DNA from: Streptomyces lycii | Lineage (GTDB): Bacteria > Actinomycetota > Actinomycetes > Streptomycetales > Streptomycetaceae | Direction of reading: 5' to 3' | Length of the DNA: 64,000 bases | NCBI RefSeq assembly: GCF_009735685.1 | Contig: NZ_WHPN01000404.1 | Location: 34,207 to 98,206, forward strand | In this document: positions 49,794-57,480 of the stretch, piece after piece | Numbering within the stretch: position 1 is the stretch's first letter | Layout: every line of letters begins with the position of its first letter | Notes under the pieces: model-generated | The model's input: the letters and a program-made list of their open reading frames with translations, nothing else | The model's database searches: none | What the model was told of the DNA's origin: nothing | Made by a program: the position numbers and the translations under genes

Positions 49794-50474
49794 TCACTCT
49801 TCGTACGGGGCCTCTGAGCGAGAGTGGCCCGAATCGGCGGCCTCTGCCTCAGCAATCTGTTCGGCGATCTCCCTGCGGATGGCCGCCGTGTCCGCAGGCG
49901 ACCATACCGAGCCGCTCCCGAAAGGCAGCACACGGTCGTGGGGCTGGAACAGCTCCTCGCTTTCCAGACTGCGGCAACAGGCGCGGCACTTCCACGGGCG
50001 CCGCAGGGTGATCCACTGTCTGAGCCCGCACCATGGGCACAACACGAAGTACGCGCTGGGCCCGTGAGCGGCGGCCCAACTGGCATAGCCCGACCGGCTG
50101 CGTGCCACGTTGATGTCGCCGTGGGTGCGTTCCGCGACCCAGCCAAGGAGGACCATCTCGCCACCGGGCCACGCACAGGCGCAGGGGCCGTCGCAGCGGC
50201 AGGCGCGCGTCTTGCCCAGCTCGACGGCCTTTTCCTTACGGGGCGTGGCTGGTCCCTTGACCTCAAGCCATGTCCCGATCTCGGGCAGCCAGAAGTCCGG
50301 CAGATAATGCGCCCCTGACGGCAGGATGACTCGCTCGGGCTCGTACTGCCAGAGGATGCGTTGGGTGTCGAGGGTGCGGGCCCAGTCGGCTTCGAGCCGG
50401 GAACGGAAGGTGGTGCCGCTGTACTCCGTCGGCAGGGCTTCGATGGGCTGGCCGTCTGTGTGGAGGTCCGTCAC
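49794..50474 (-). CDS. TnsA-like/PD-(D/E)XK endonuclease with zinc knuckles
   Basis: The 226-residue product has 'TTFRSRLEADWARTLDTQRI' (Glu28), 'YLPDFWLPEIGTWLEVKG' (Asp60, Glu71, Lys73; PD-(D/E)XK core). Two cysteine clusters follow: 'ACRCDGPCACAW' and 'LCPWCGLRQW' with 'KCRACCRS'. The N-terminal half resembles phage-type and TnsA-type endonucleases. The C-terminal zinc-ribbon part would bind DNA. It is alone on the minus strand next to a transposase relic, so it could be a relic partner or a defence nuclease. ATG 50474. Confidence 0.78.
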   Translation of the reverse strand: MTDLHTDGQPIEALPTEYSGTTFRSRLEADWARTLDTQRILWQYEPERVILPSGAHYLPDFWLPEIGTWLEVKGPATPRKEKAVELGKTRACRCDGPCACAWPGGEMVLLGWVAERTHGDINVARSRSGYASWAAAHGPSAYFVLCPWCGLRQWITLRRPWKCRACCRSLESEELFQPHDRVLPFGSGSVWSPADTAAIRREIAEQIAEAEAADSGHSRSEAPYEE

Positions 50475-50615
50475 GGCGTCTCCGTTCCTGGTCAGTTATG
50501 CGCCGACCCACAGTTTGACCGCTAACCTCGCGCTTTCATGAAGCGAGCTGTCCGACGGGTGGTCTCGTAGGCGAGACGTGCTTCTGAACAGCAAGAATAA
50601 GGCTTCTCTACTTTT

Positions 50616-51576
50616 TTGCCCATCACCGAGCTCGCCCTCAACAATGGCGAAACACTCCACTCACAGGCCGGGTCGCTGCTGCTGGCCGAGATGGTCCGCA
50701 AGTCCGTTTTGAACACCGCGATATCGGTGGCACTCACGCCGTGGCGCAAGCCGCGGGCCCGTGCACGATCCGGGGAAGATCCTGCTGGATGTGGCCTTGG
50801 CCATCGCACTCGGCGGGGGCTGTCTGGCCGACATCGGCATGCTTTCCCAGACCCGCCCCGTGCTCGGGAGCGTGCGTCCCGGATCGCCGCGTGGGCTTTC
50901 GGGCCGGATGCGGCGAGTCTGCCGATGACACGGGAGACTGTGGGATCGGAGGCCTCCGGGCCGAACATCCGGCTCGGCCCGCGCTGGCCCGTGCGAACAG
51001 TCCGGCCACCGACGGCCAGGTGATCGTGGACATCGGCGGAGTGCTAACCCTCGCGCACTCCGAGAAACAGGACACCACCGCGCCCCGGAAGAAGAAGAGC
51101 TTCGGCCACCGCCCCCTCGTCGCGTTCGCCGACCACGGCCAGGCCGGGTCCGGGGAGCCGGTGGCCGCCCTGCTGCGGCCCGGCAACGCAGGCTCCAACA
51201 CCGCCGCGGACCACATCGAAACCGCCCGACTCGCCCTGGCACAACTCTCCAAGACTCTGCGGCTGGGGCGGCAGACACTGATCCGCACCGACTCCGGCGG
51301 CAGCATCCACGCTTGATGGGCAGCGGCTGTCGTAGTCCGTCGGAATGACCATCACCGACGCCATCCGCCAAGCCGTACTGAAGATCCCTAAGAAGGCGTG
51401 GACGCCGGCCCTAATACGCCGGCGGCACCGAACGGCCCGGCGCCTGGGCCGCGGAAATCACCGACATGCCCGACCTGGGCACCTGGCCCAGGGGGATGAG
51501 GCTGGTCGTCCGGGAGGAGCGACCTCACCCCCGGAAGAGCCGCACCCCACACGCACAGCGTCCCCGTCAGCGAACT
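50616..51576 (+). pseudogene. IS1380-type transposase, frameshifted with an internal inversion
   Basis: Pieces of one transposase appear in sequence: 'TLHSQAGSLLLAEMVRK' and 'NTAISVALTPWRKPRA' (50640-50760), 'GKILLDVALAIALGGGCLAD' (another frame, ~50775), 'TDGQVIVDIGGVLTLAHSEK' and 'FADHGQAGSGEPVAALLRPG' (third frame), 'GMTITDAIRQAVLKIPKKAW', 'GTWPRGMRLVVREERPHP'. The missing middle, 'FGPEASDPTVSRVIGRLAAS', is present but on the minus strand (~50,850-51,000), so a ~130-150 bp segment is inverted. At least one stop (TAG in 'RLS*SVGMT') and frameshifts also occur. Dead IS; terminal repeats not found. Confidence 0.75.
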
Positions 51577-51615
51577 GATGAGTACTCATGCACGATTGAG
51601 GCTAACCTCCGTTCC

Positions 51616-52389
51616 ATGCAGTTCACCCTCGATGGCGAATCCTTCGAGCTGACGCCCACGCTTGTTCGTAGGCGTCTCGCTGGTCACGTGCCCGAGGAGA
51701 TCCGTGAGTACTGGGTCGAAGTAGATGGTGTGCATTGGCCGGTCAAGCAGGTCATCTCCCTTGCGACAGGTGCCAAGCGCAGCCGGTTTCAGTCGCAAGC
51801 CTCTCGGCGGTGGCTGCAGAACCTCGGGTTCTTGATCGGTGTCGGATCCTTGGCCACCGAGAGCGGCTCAATCCCGCAGCTGACCGGCGCGACTCATCGT
51901 GAGCCTTTCGAAGAGTCCCAGCTCAAGGAACTGGAGGCGCTCGACGTCCGCGTTGCGTTCTCGTGGCTGAGCGCCGGCCCGATCACGCTGGACGAAGTCG
52001 GCCTGCCGAGGTTTCCCGCACTCCCGCGAGCGCCAGGGCTCTACCGATACGATTTCGGTGTGCACGACGACGGCATCCGCGTACTCTACATCGGGGAGTC
52101 CGTGGAGCTGGCCAGGCGAGCCAGCAACTACCGCAACGCCAAGACGGATCGCTCTAGACAGCGCACCAGCCGCCGCATCCACAAGGAGATCGTCGGCCAC
52201 TTGGAGTCCGGTGGTTCAATCGCATTCGCCATCGCAACGTCAGTCCGCTGGGGTGACGATGTCGAACTGGACCTGCGGCTCAAGTCCGCCCGTCGCCTTG
52301 CCGAGAACGCTGCGGTGCTCCTCGCGCAGTCGCAGTCCGGGATCCGCGTGCTCAACATCGACGCGGAGCTGGGAGAGGGCAGCGAGTGA
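51616..52389 (+). CDS. GIY-YIG-type nuclease with N-terminal DNA-binding-like domain
   Basis: The 257-residue product has 'PGLYRYDFGVHDDGIRVLYI' and 'YIGESVELARRASNYRNAK' (residues ~140-175), the GIY-YIG core with the downstream Arg. Residues ~1-75 ('LTPTLVRRRLAGHVPEEIRE', 'HWPVKQVISLATGAKRSRFQ', 'RRWLQNLGFLI') look like the small head domain fused to some restriction nucleases (recalled, tentative). I start at ATG 51616, since the upstream open frame is the dead IS. The stop overlaps the next GTG (GTGA), so it is coupled to the PD-(D/E)XK gene. Confidence 0.72.
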   Translation: MQFTLDGESFELTPTLVRRRLAGHVPEEIREYWVEVDGVHWPVKQVISLATGAKRSRFQSQASRRWLQNLGFLIGVGSLATESGSIPQLTGATHREPFEESQLKELEALDVRVAFSWLSAGPITLDEVGLPRFPALPRAPGLYRYDFGVHDDGIRVLYIGESVELARRASNYRNAKTDRSRQRTSRRIHKEIVGHLESGGSIAFAIATSVRWGDDVELDLRLKSARRLAENAAVLLAQSQSGIRVLNIDAELGEGSE

Positions 52390-53513
52390 GCAGTCTTCCA
52401 GACCTTCGCTTCCTGCTCTCGATCAACAGCGAGAACGCGTGGAGCGATCTGCTCGCCACCCTCATGAATGCCGACCAGGCGATCACCCGCTCCGTCCTCG
52501 GCATCAACGCTGATGGCCCGCTCCGGATCCGTCGGGAGGTCTCGAAGTCGCGGGGCCGGAAGGCATCGGATCGCCCCGACCTGGTGGTGGAGGCGAACGG
52601 TCAGGTTGTCGCTGTCGTCGAAGTGAAGCTGCTTGCCGGCCTCGGAATTGAACAGTTGGAGCGGTACTACAGATACGTCGCCGAGGAGGACCGAGACGAC
52701 TGCCGGTTCGTGGCGGTCTCGCTTCAGCGCATCCGTCTCGACACCACCCATGCCCAGGACTGGCAGAACCTCACCTGGGAGGAACTCATCGCTCCCTTCG
52801 CCTCGTCCCCGGTACCGTGGGCCGCGACGACCGCCACAGCCTGGACAAGCCACATCGAGTCCCAGGTGCCGGAGGTGGATGGCCACACAATCTGGAATCA
52901 GATCGACGATATCGACCTGTACCTCGCCCTCCGGCTTCGTGCTGCCTACCTGTACGACAACGTCGCCTTGCCCGGCGGCTCATCGAAGTCCATCCAGGAG
53001 ATCGGCTCCGGTGGCCTGTACGTCGCGATCGTGGACGCCCCGATTCCGGGCAGCGGCTACACCGTCCGCTGGGAAGCCACCGAGAGCTTGCCGACTCAGG
53101 ACGTTGGCAAGCTCGTCGACAGCAACGGGCTTCGCGGGGTCGACTTCCGCTTCTTCCTCGTACAGCAACAAGTCACCTCCTCCAAGGCCTACGACTGGGA
53201 TCACCTGGCGCTGCTCTGGCAGAAGTACCTCGCCCAAGAAGACTGGATTCCGTGGAGACCCCATCCACCGCGCAAGACCTTGCAGTGGGAGAAGGATGGC
53301 GTGGCTCGACTCAAGGCGCTCGGCGCTCCAGCGTTCCTCGGCGCTGGCTACGGCGAGAAGCAGGCCAAGCTCAGCGGTGAAGTCGAGTTCGGCGCGCGCT
53401 TCGTGCTGCCTCCCTCAACCACACTCAAGGAAGCCACCGAGGTGCTCAGCAGGGTGGCTGTGATCGGGTCCCGGATGGCACAGCACGCGACTCAGCCGCA
53501 AGGGAGACTGTGA
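52386..53513 (+). CDS. PD-(D/E)XK nuclease-family protein
   Basis: The 375-residue product has 'RPDLVVEANGQVVAVVEVKL' with Asp65 and Glu79-Val-Lys81 spaced as in PD-(D/E)XK nucleases, preceded by 'SENAWSDLLATLMN' (Glu16). 'LEQLERYYRYVAEEDRDDCR'-type helices follow (about 85-110), then a C-terminal domain with aromatic and Gly-rich stretches ('GSGGLYVAIVDAPIPGSGYT'). GTG 52386 overlaps the GIY-YIG gene stop, so the two probably work together. This pairing is not one I recognise as a named defence system. Catalysis is inferred from motif spacing only. Confidence 0.72.
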   Translation: MSSLPDLRFLLSINSENAWSDLLATLMNADQAITRSVLGINADGPLRIRREVSKSRGRKASDRPDLVVEANGQVVAVVEVKLLAGLGIEQLERYYRYVAEEDRDDCRFVAVSLQRIRLDTTHAQDWQNLTWEELIAPFASSPVPWAATTATAWTSHIESQVPEVDGHTIWNQIDDIDLYLALRLRAAYLYDNVALPGGSSKSIQEIGSGGLYVAIVDAPIPGSGYTVRWEATESLPTQDVGKLVDSNGLRGVDFRFFLVQQQVTSSKAYDWDHLALLWQKYLAQEDWIPWRPHPPRKTLQWEKDGVARLKALGAPAFLGAGYGEKQAKLSGEVEFGARFVLPPSTTLKEATEVLSRVAVIGSRMAQHATQPQGRL

Positions 53514-53566
53514 TCGCATTAATCGACGGAGAATCTGACAGCGACGATGCAGGGGTGGACGGATAG

Positions 53567-54223
53567 ATGACGGGCGACATTGGACCGGACCTGTTGCGGC
53601 AGCTCTTCGGCGACCCGAACGAGAACGGGGTCTACCTGGTCGGCGTCGTGGAGTTCTCGGACGATGCGAGCGAGGACCAGTTGTCGTACGTCGGGAACAC
53701 TCAAATGGGCACCCTGGAGTCAGTTGCCACCAGGCTCGGCTATGAGCGGCGTGACATCAAGATCGCGGAGCCCTACCGAGAGCCTGGCCGTGGGGTGCTG
53801 CCGGACGGAACAGAGCTGGCAGTCACCTCGACCACCGTGCCGGGGAGCGCATCCTGGCATCGAAGTAGCCGGGAGCCAACGCCGGAGGAACGGCTCCGGT
53901 GGGCAGGGCATCCAGTGGCGCCGCCACCTCCGCCCGAGCCGGTGCCGGTCGGTCCCAACATGGAGACGGCGAGGCCTCGGATCGAGGAGCACCAAGGCGA
54001 GGTCTTCTACACGAAGACCGGCAAGCCCTTCACCTACCGGACTAACCACTACACCCTGGTGATCGTCGAGAGCCGGCGCAACGTGCAGTGGCACGAGATC
54101 AGGTCAGCGCTGGAGGCATGGCCGATCGCGGGGCCGTCGGAGATTCCACGATGCCCCGAACGTTCTGGGCGCTACGTCTACGGGATCGTGTCCGACGAGC
54201 GGATCCGGCAAAAGGACTGGTGA
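53567..54223 (+). CDS. Hypothetical protein in the nuclease set
   Basis: The 218-residue product reads 'MTGDIGPDLLRQLFGDPNEN', 'VYLVGVVEFSDDASEDQLSY', a Pro-rich linker ('PPPPPEPVPVGPNM'), and a C-terminal domain 'EVFYTKTGKPFTYRTNHYTL' and 'GRYVYGIVSDERIR'. The last part resembles the strand-rich region of some restriction-associated proteins ('GPS-I---GRYVY-I-sDeRI'), but I will not assign it. It follows the PD-(D/E)XK gene by 53 bases on the same strand. Function unknown. Confidence 0.6.
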   Translation: MTGDIGPDLLRQLFGDPNENGVYLVGVVEFSDDASEDQLSYVGNTQMGTLESVATRLGYERRDIKIAEPYREPGRGVLPDGTELAVTSTTVPGSASWHRSSREPTPEERLRWAGHPVAPPPPPEPVPVGPNMETARPRIEEHQGEVFYTKTGKPFTYRTNHYTLVIVESRRNVQWHEIRSALEAWPIAGPSEIPRCPERSGRYVYGIVSDERIRQKDW

Positions 54224-54378
54224 CAACCTTGGGCCTGCGACTTTGTGGCGGCTGGTGCGATGCCCGCCGAACCTGCCAAATCGTCGGACGCTGCAGCTAC
54301 GGTCATGGGTGAGGTTCTACTACCGCGTCTTCCTCGTCGACCGAGCGCCGAGGAAGACCCGAGCACTAGCGAGGACGC

Positions 54379-55176
54379 ATGGCCGAGGACCAGGAGTACG
54401 ACGAGGTCCCCGCAGTTGTTCGTATCCCCAAGGGCGAGCACCTCGCCGACTCGCGGAAGAGCGAAGGCTGGAAGCGTGGGTTCACTCCCAAGACGAGTGA
54501 CAAAGGGCCGGAGCACGTCGAGATCCGCCTGAGGGCCGAAAAGGAGTCAAGTTTCGCAGACAAGCCCGAGATCGTCTACGTCACCGAGTACGTGGAGGAT
54601 CAGCGTCCTCAGCTCACCCCCGGCCAACAGGCCGTGGCTGACATCACGGGCCAGATCATTGAGGCTCTTGTAGAAATCGCAAAACCTCGCGTTGCCCACT
54701 GGTGGCGCACCCGGGCCGCGCCGGCCCTCGTTGCCAAGGGCGAAGCCTTGGTGCTGAAACAACAGGCCCGCAGAGCCCAGAAGAAGGCCTTGCGGGCTGG
54801 GTCCACAACACCTCCTGTTGCCGTCCCGGGAGTCGAGGCGGACGCGCCTTCCCAAGATCTGGCCACCACGCCCAGCGACCCGAAGGTCACTGTGACGAGC
54901 CAGCAGTTTCAGCAGATGTTCCTGACTTGGCTCGCTCGTGAGGACGCCCAGCAGGCGCTCTGGAGCCTCATCGTGAATGCCGAGGTCGAGGATGGCGGTG
55001 TTGCCACCCTGGCATGGCAGCAGGAACTGAAAGAGCTTTCGCCTGAGCAGCGAACCCAGCGGGTCATGGAGTTTCTCGCTACCAACCCCTCGATCCTGGA
55101 AGACTTCGCTCGTCAGCTCATGGGCAGCATGGCCCTCGGGCTCGGCGAGACGGCTCTCAGGCGCGACCGGGCGTAG
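54379..55176 (+). CDS. Hypothetical protein, last gene of the nuclease set
   Basis: The 265-residue product is charged and helical: 'EYDEVPAVVRIPKGEHLADS', 'LTPGQQAVADITGQIIEALV', 'PRVAHWWRTRAAPALVAKGE', a Thr/Pro linker, then 'QFQQMFLTWLAREDAQQALW', 'KELSPEQRTQRVMEFLATNP'. No membrane segment or catalytic motif. It may be a scaffold or sensor protein. 155 bases separate it from the previous gene; a hairpin ends the transcript 35 bases later. Confidence 0.62.
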   Translation: MAEDQEYDEVPAVVRIPKGEHLADSRKSEGWKRGFTPKTSDKGPEHVEIRLRAEKESSFADKPEIVYVTEYVEDQRPQLTPGQQAVADITGQIIEALVEIAKPRVAHWWRTRAAPALVAKGEALVLKQQARRAQKKALRAGSTTPPVAVPGVEADAPSQDLATTPSDPKVTVTSQQFQQMFLTWLAREDAQQALWSLIVNAEVEDGGVATLAWQQELKELSPEQRTQRVMEFLATNPSILEDFARQLMGSMALGLGETALRRDRA

Positions 55177-55211
55177 GGGGGCCGCGCCGTTTCAGGATGG
55201 CGCGTCACTAG

Positions 55212-55245
55212 AAGGGGCCTCAGACCTACGTCGGAGGCCCTTTCC
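55212..55245 (+). terminator. Terminator after the nuclease set
   Basis: AGGGGCCTCAGAC and GTCGGAGGCCCTT pair with one mismatch around CTAC, followed by TTCC. It sits 36 bases after the stop of the last plus-strand cargo gene and just before the convergent excisionase gene, so it could stop both directions. Confidence 0.7.
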
Positions 55246-55338
55246 AAGGCAAAGCCGCTGTTGGCGTCGGGCGAGGCGGGCTGTACGCCGGGTTCTATCG
55301 CCCGACCAAGGACAAGGGCACTAGCCAATCTTGGCCGA

Positions 55339-55572
55339 TCAGGTCGCGCGATTCACCGCTTGAGATTCCAGCCATGCCTCTACCTCCGGCCAGCGGTAGC
55401 GCAAATAGCGGCCGACCTTGTGGGCTCGCGGCCCCTGGTGTCGGTGATTCCATATGTAGACCGTATTCAGAGGTACGCCCAGGAAGTCGGCCAGCTCCTC
55501 CGCGCTCATCAAGGGACAACGGTCCCCCGCGCCACTGGCGGCTTCTTCCGCACGGGCAGTGGTTCGACGCAT
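55339..55572 (-). CDS. Excisionase-like helix-turn-helix protein
   Basis: The 77-residue product (ATG 55572, GGAG 5 bases upstream) has 'PLMSAEELADFLGVPLNTVY', 'WNHRHQGPRAHKVGRYLRYR' and 'WPEVEAWLESQAV', the MerR/Xis-type winged helix. It lies divergent from the integrase, separated by ~430 bases that hold a long inverted repeat. Expected role: bends att DNA and directs the integrase toward excision. Confidence 0.8.
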   Translation of the reverse strand: MRRTTARAEEAASGAGDRCPLMSAEELADFLGVPLNTVYIWNHRHQGPRAHKVGRYLRYRWPEVEAWLESQAVNRAT

Positions 55573-55661
55573 GGGCACTCCAAAACGGTTCGAAGCGGGC
55601 AGGAAAGAACCACGTGAGCGGTACTCCGCTGTGGTGGTGGGCGAACGTTTGCATTGAATTC

Positions 55662-55675
55662 CGGCCGGACCAAAC
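55662..55675 (+). repeat. Dispersed 14-bp repeat, copy 3
   Basis: Exact CGGCCGGACCAAAC, about 90 bases upstream of the excisionase start and ~320 bases upstream of the integrase. The 3-base extension TTC makes it 17 bases identical to copy 2. Position in the Xis/Int control region ties transfer-operon regulation to excision. Confidence 0.6.
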
Positions 55676-55727
55676 AGAGGGCCTTTCGGCGAAATACCCA
55701 CGACTCTTGCGAACTCTCGAAGGACAC

Positions 55728-55798
55728 AGGCGAATCTTCGCTGAGGGTTCGTCGAGCCCTCGTCGAAACCTCGTCGAACCCTCAGCGAGCATTCGCCT
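55728..55798. promoter_or_regulatory. 29-base near-perfect inverted repeat upstream of the integrase
   Basis: The left arm 55728-55756 begins AGGCGAATCTTCGCTGAGGG. The right arm 55770-55798 is its complement at 26 of 29 positions, with a 13-base loop. The inner part also contains direct CTCGTCGAA repeats. Size and position suit a repressor operator or Xis/Int arm site. Confidence 0.65.
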
Positions 55799-55999
55799 AG
55801 GTGAAATCTTCTCTACCACTCTGCGCCCTTTGTCACGAAGACCCCAAGAATGCATTTGACATCTTCGGCTCGCCTGGATCAACATCCAATTCACTTAGGG
55901 CGCGATGAACGGGCACACGATCTCGCCGTCGACGATCGCCCTGATTCAAGAGAGTCCACAAATAGACTCAAAGGCCCATTGAAAACTAGGAGTTAGTTG

Positions 56000-57274
56000 A
56001 TGCCGTACGACCGCTGGCACAAGTCGCGCCCGAAAGACGGGGAGTCGACCTGCAAGGAACACGGCAAAGTCCCGACCCGGGATCACGGGACGGGGAAGCG
56101 GTGGCAGGCCCGATGGCGTAACCGGGAAGATGTCCAGCAGACGGAGCTCTTCCGCACCGAGGTCGAAGCCCGCAGGCATGAGACCAAGATGCGGTCCGGA
56201 GTGGACGACGGTTCATATATCAACCCTCGCGCCGGAGAGGTCAGGGTCAGTGAGCTCGCCATTACGTGGCTCAAGGGGCACGAACACAAGAATCCACGAA
56301 CTTACCGACGCCACAAGGAGCGAATTCTCCTGCACGTCGTTCCTACCGCAGTGGGGAAGATGCGCGTAAAGGACGTGAACGCCTCATCTTTGCTGGACTG
56401 GCTGCACGACCGTCGCAGGCTGCTCGAAAGTTCCACACTGCGCCTGGTCTTCGACAACCTTCGGGCTGTCTTTGACCTGGCCGTGGACGACAGCCTGATA
56501 CACAAAAATCCGTGCCTCGCCAAATCGGTGCAGGACGCCAAGCCGAAGCGAGGAGGTGGCGGCCGGGCAGAGCTGACCCTGACATGGGAGGACACCGAGA
56601 AGATCCGTGCCGAACTTCCCGACCGCTACAAAGCGCTCGTCGACTGTGGTCGCGGCCTGGGTCTTCGGCAAGGAGAGATATTCGGCCTGTCACCAGAAGA
56701 TATCGACTGGGCACATCCGGACGGCGCCATGGTGCACGTGCAACGGCAAGTAGTCCACGACGGCTCGTTCCTCGTATACGCCCTCCCCAAGGGCGGAGAC
56801 GACGAAGACCCGAAGGACCGGTGGGTCGAGCTGACCGATGACGTGGCCATCCCCCTGCGCGCGCACATGCAGAAGTACCCGCCGGCCGAGGTGACCCGAC
56901 CGTGGGGCAGCAAAGGCGGCGACCCGGTCACGGTGCGGCTGATCTTTTACACCCGGGAGAAGACCGCCATTCAGTCGAATTGGTTCAACTCCTACCGCTG
57001 GAAGCCCGCCCTGGCGTCGGCCGGCCTCATCAAGCCCCTTGAATCCGACGCGAAAGGACGACGTTGGGAGAAGTCCCGCGACGTGATGATGCACGCGCTC
57101 CGACACCTGTACGCGTCGATGATGATCAGCGGCGGTGTAGACGTGTACACGCTCGCGGACCGACTCGGACACGCCGATCCCGCGTTCACCCTGCGTAAGT
57201 ACGTGCACCGGGTCGTGGGAGCCGGTTCCAAGGTCCGCATCGCGGTCCGGAGCGCCTACACCCGGGCCGCGTGA
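56000..57274 (+). CDS. Tyrosine site-specific integrase
   Basis: The 424-residue product has an AP2-type N-terminal DNA-binding part ('GKRWQARWRNREDVQQTELF'), a SAM-like core-binding domain (~85-170) and the catalytic domain. The active-site residues are visible: Arg223 ('GLGLRQGEIFGL'), His365-Arg368 ('MHALRHLYASMM'), His391 ('ADRLGHADPAFT') and Tyr401 ('LRKYVHRV'). ATG 56000 with GGAG at 7-base spacing; an in-frame TTG is 3 bases upstream. It integrates and excises the element, and marks its right end. Confidence 0.95.
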   Translation: MPYDRWHKSRPKDGESTCKEHGKVPTRDHGTGKRWQARWRNREDVQQTELFRTEVEARRHETKMRSGVDDGSYINPRAGEVRVSELAITWLKGHEHKNPRTYRRHKERILLHVVPTAVGKMRVKDVNASSLLDWLHDRRRLLESSTLRLVFDNLRAVFDLAVDDSLIHKNPCLAKSVQDAKPKRGGGGRAELTLTWEDTEKIRAELPDRYKALVDCGRGLGLRQGEIFGLSPEDIDWAHPDGAMVHVQRQVVHDGSFLVYALPKGGDDEDPKDRWVELTDDVAIPLRAHMQKYPPAEVTRPWGSKGGDPVTVRLIFYTREKTAIQSNWFNSYRWKPALASAGLIKPLESDAKGRRWEKSRDVMMHALRHLYASMMISGGVDVYTLADRLGHADPAFTLRKYVHRVVGAGSKVRIAVRSAYTRAA

Positions 57275-57292
57275 CTCCTGCACCGTTCGGCT

Positions 57293-57338
57293 TGTGCAAC
57301 AACCGTGCAAGACGATCTTCGAGAAGGGTTGTTTGCAC
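57293..57338. repeat. Inverted repeat just past the integrase (attR candidate)
   Basis: GTGCAACAACC and GGTTGTTTGCAC are complementary (one extra T) and flank 23 bases that include a second GTGCAA. This 46-base stretch lies 20 bases after the integrase stop, where a right attachment core would be expected. No tRNA gene or tRNA fragment is visible nearby. Confidence 0.45.
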
Positions 57339-57398
57339 AGGTCAGAAGCTTTGTCTATGAGTTCCGGGACATCTGACGCGGCCGCATCCGCCCGGCCG

Positions 57399-57446
57399 GA
57401 TGTCAGACCGGCCGGCTGTCAGGCCGGCCGCCTGTCAGGCCGGCCC
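57399..57446. repeat. Three 16-bp tandem repeats near the element boundary
   Basis: GATGTCAGACCGGCCG, GCTGTCAGGCCGGCCG and CCTGTCAGGCCGGCCC follow each other directly, about 125 bases after the integrase. They lie between the element and the convergent-side chromosomal gene; terminator or boundary role unknown. Confidence 0.5.
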
Positions 57447-57480
57447 GGTGCCGGAGGCGCCGTCGGCGCGGGCGTGACCG

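Larger units (their letters stand above)
55573..55999. promoter_or_regulatory. Xis-Int divergent control region
   Basis: About 430 bases without a gene, and less GC-rich than the surroundings. It contains the third dispersed 14-bp repeat (55662-55675), the 29-base inverted repeat (55728-55798), and the integrase ribosome-binding site GGAG at 55989-55992. These are the likely binding sites for Xis, Int arm-type contacts or a repressor. Confidence 0.6.

Noticed and set aside
51466..51615. N-terminal extension of the GIY-YIG protein
   Set aside because: This in-frame stretch is the tail of the dead IS1380-type transposase (GTWPRGMRLVVR).
57399..57446. Tandem repeats as a CRISPR or att core
   Set aside because: Only three contiguous GC-rich units, no spacers and no match to another part of the window.
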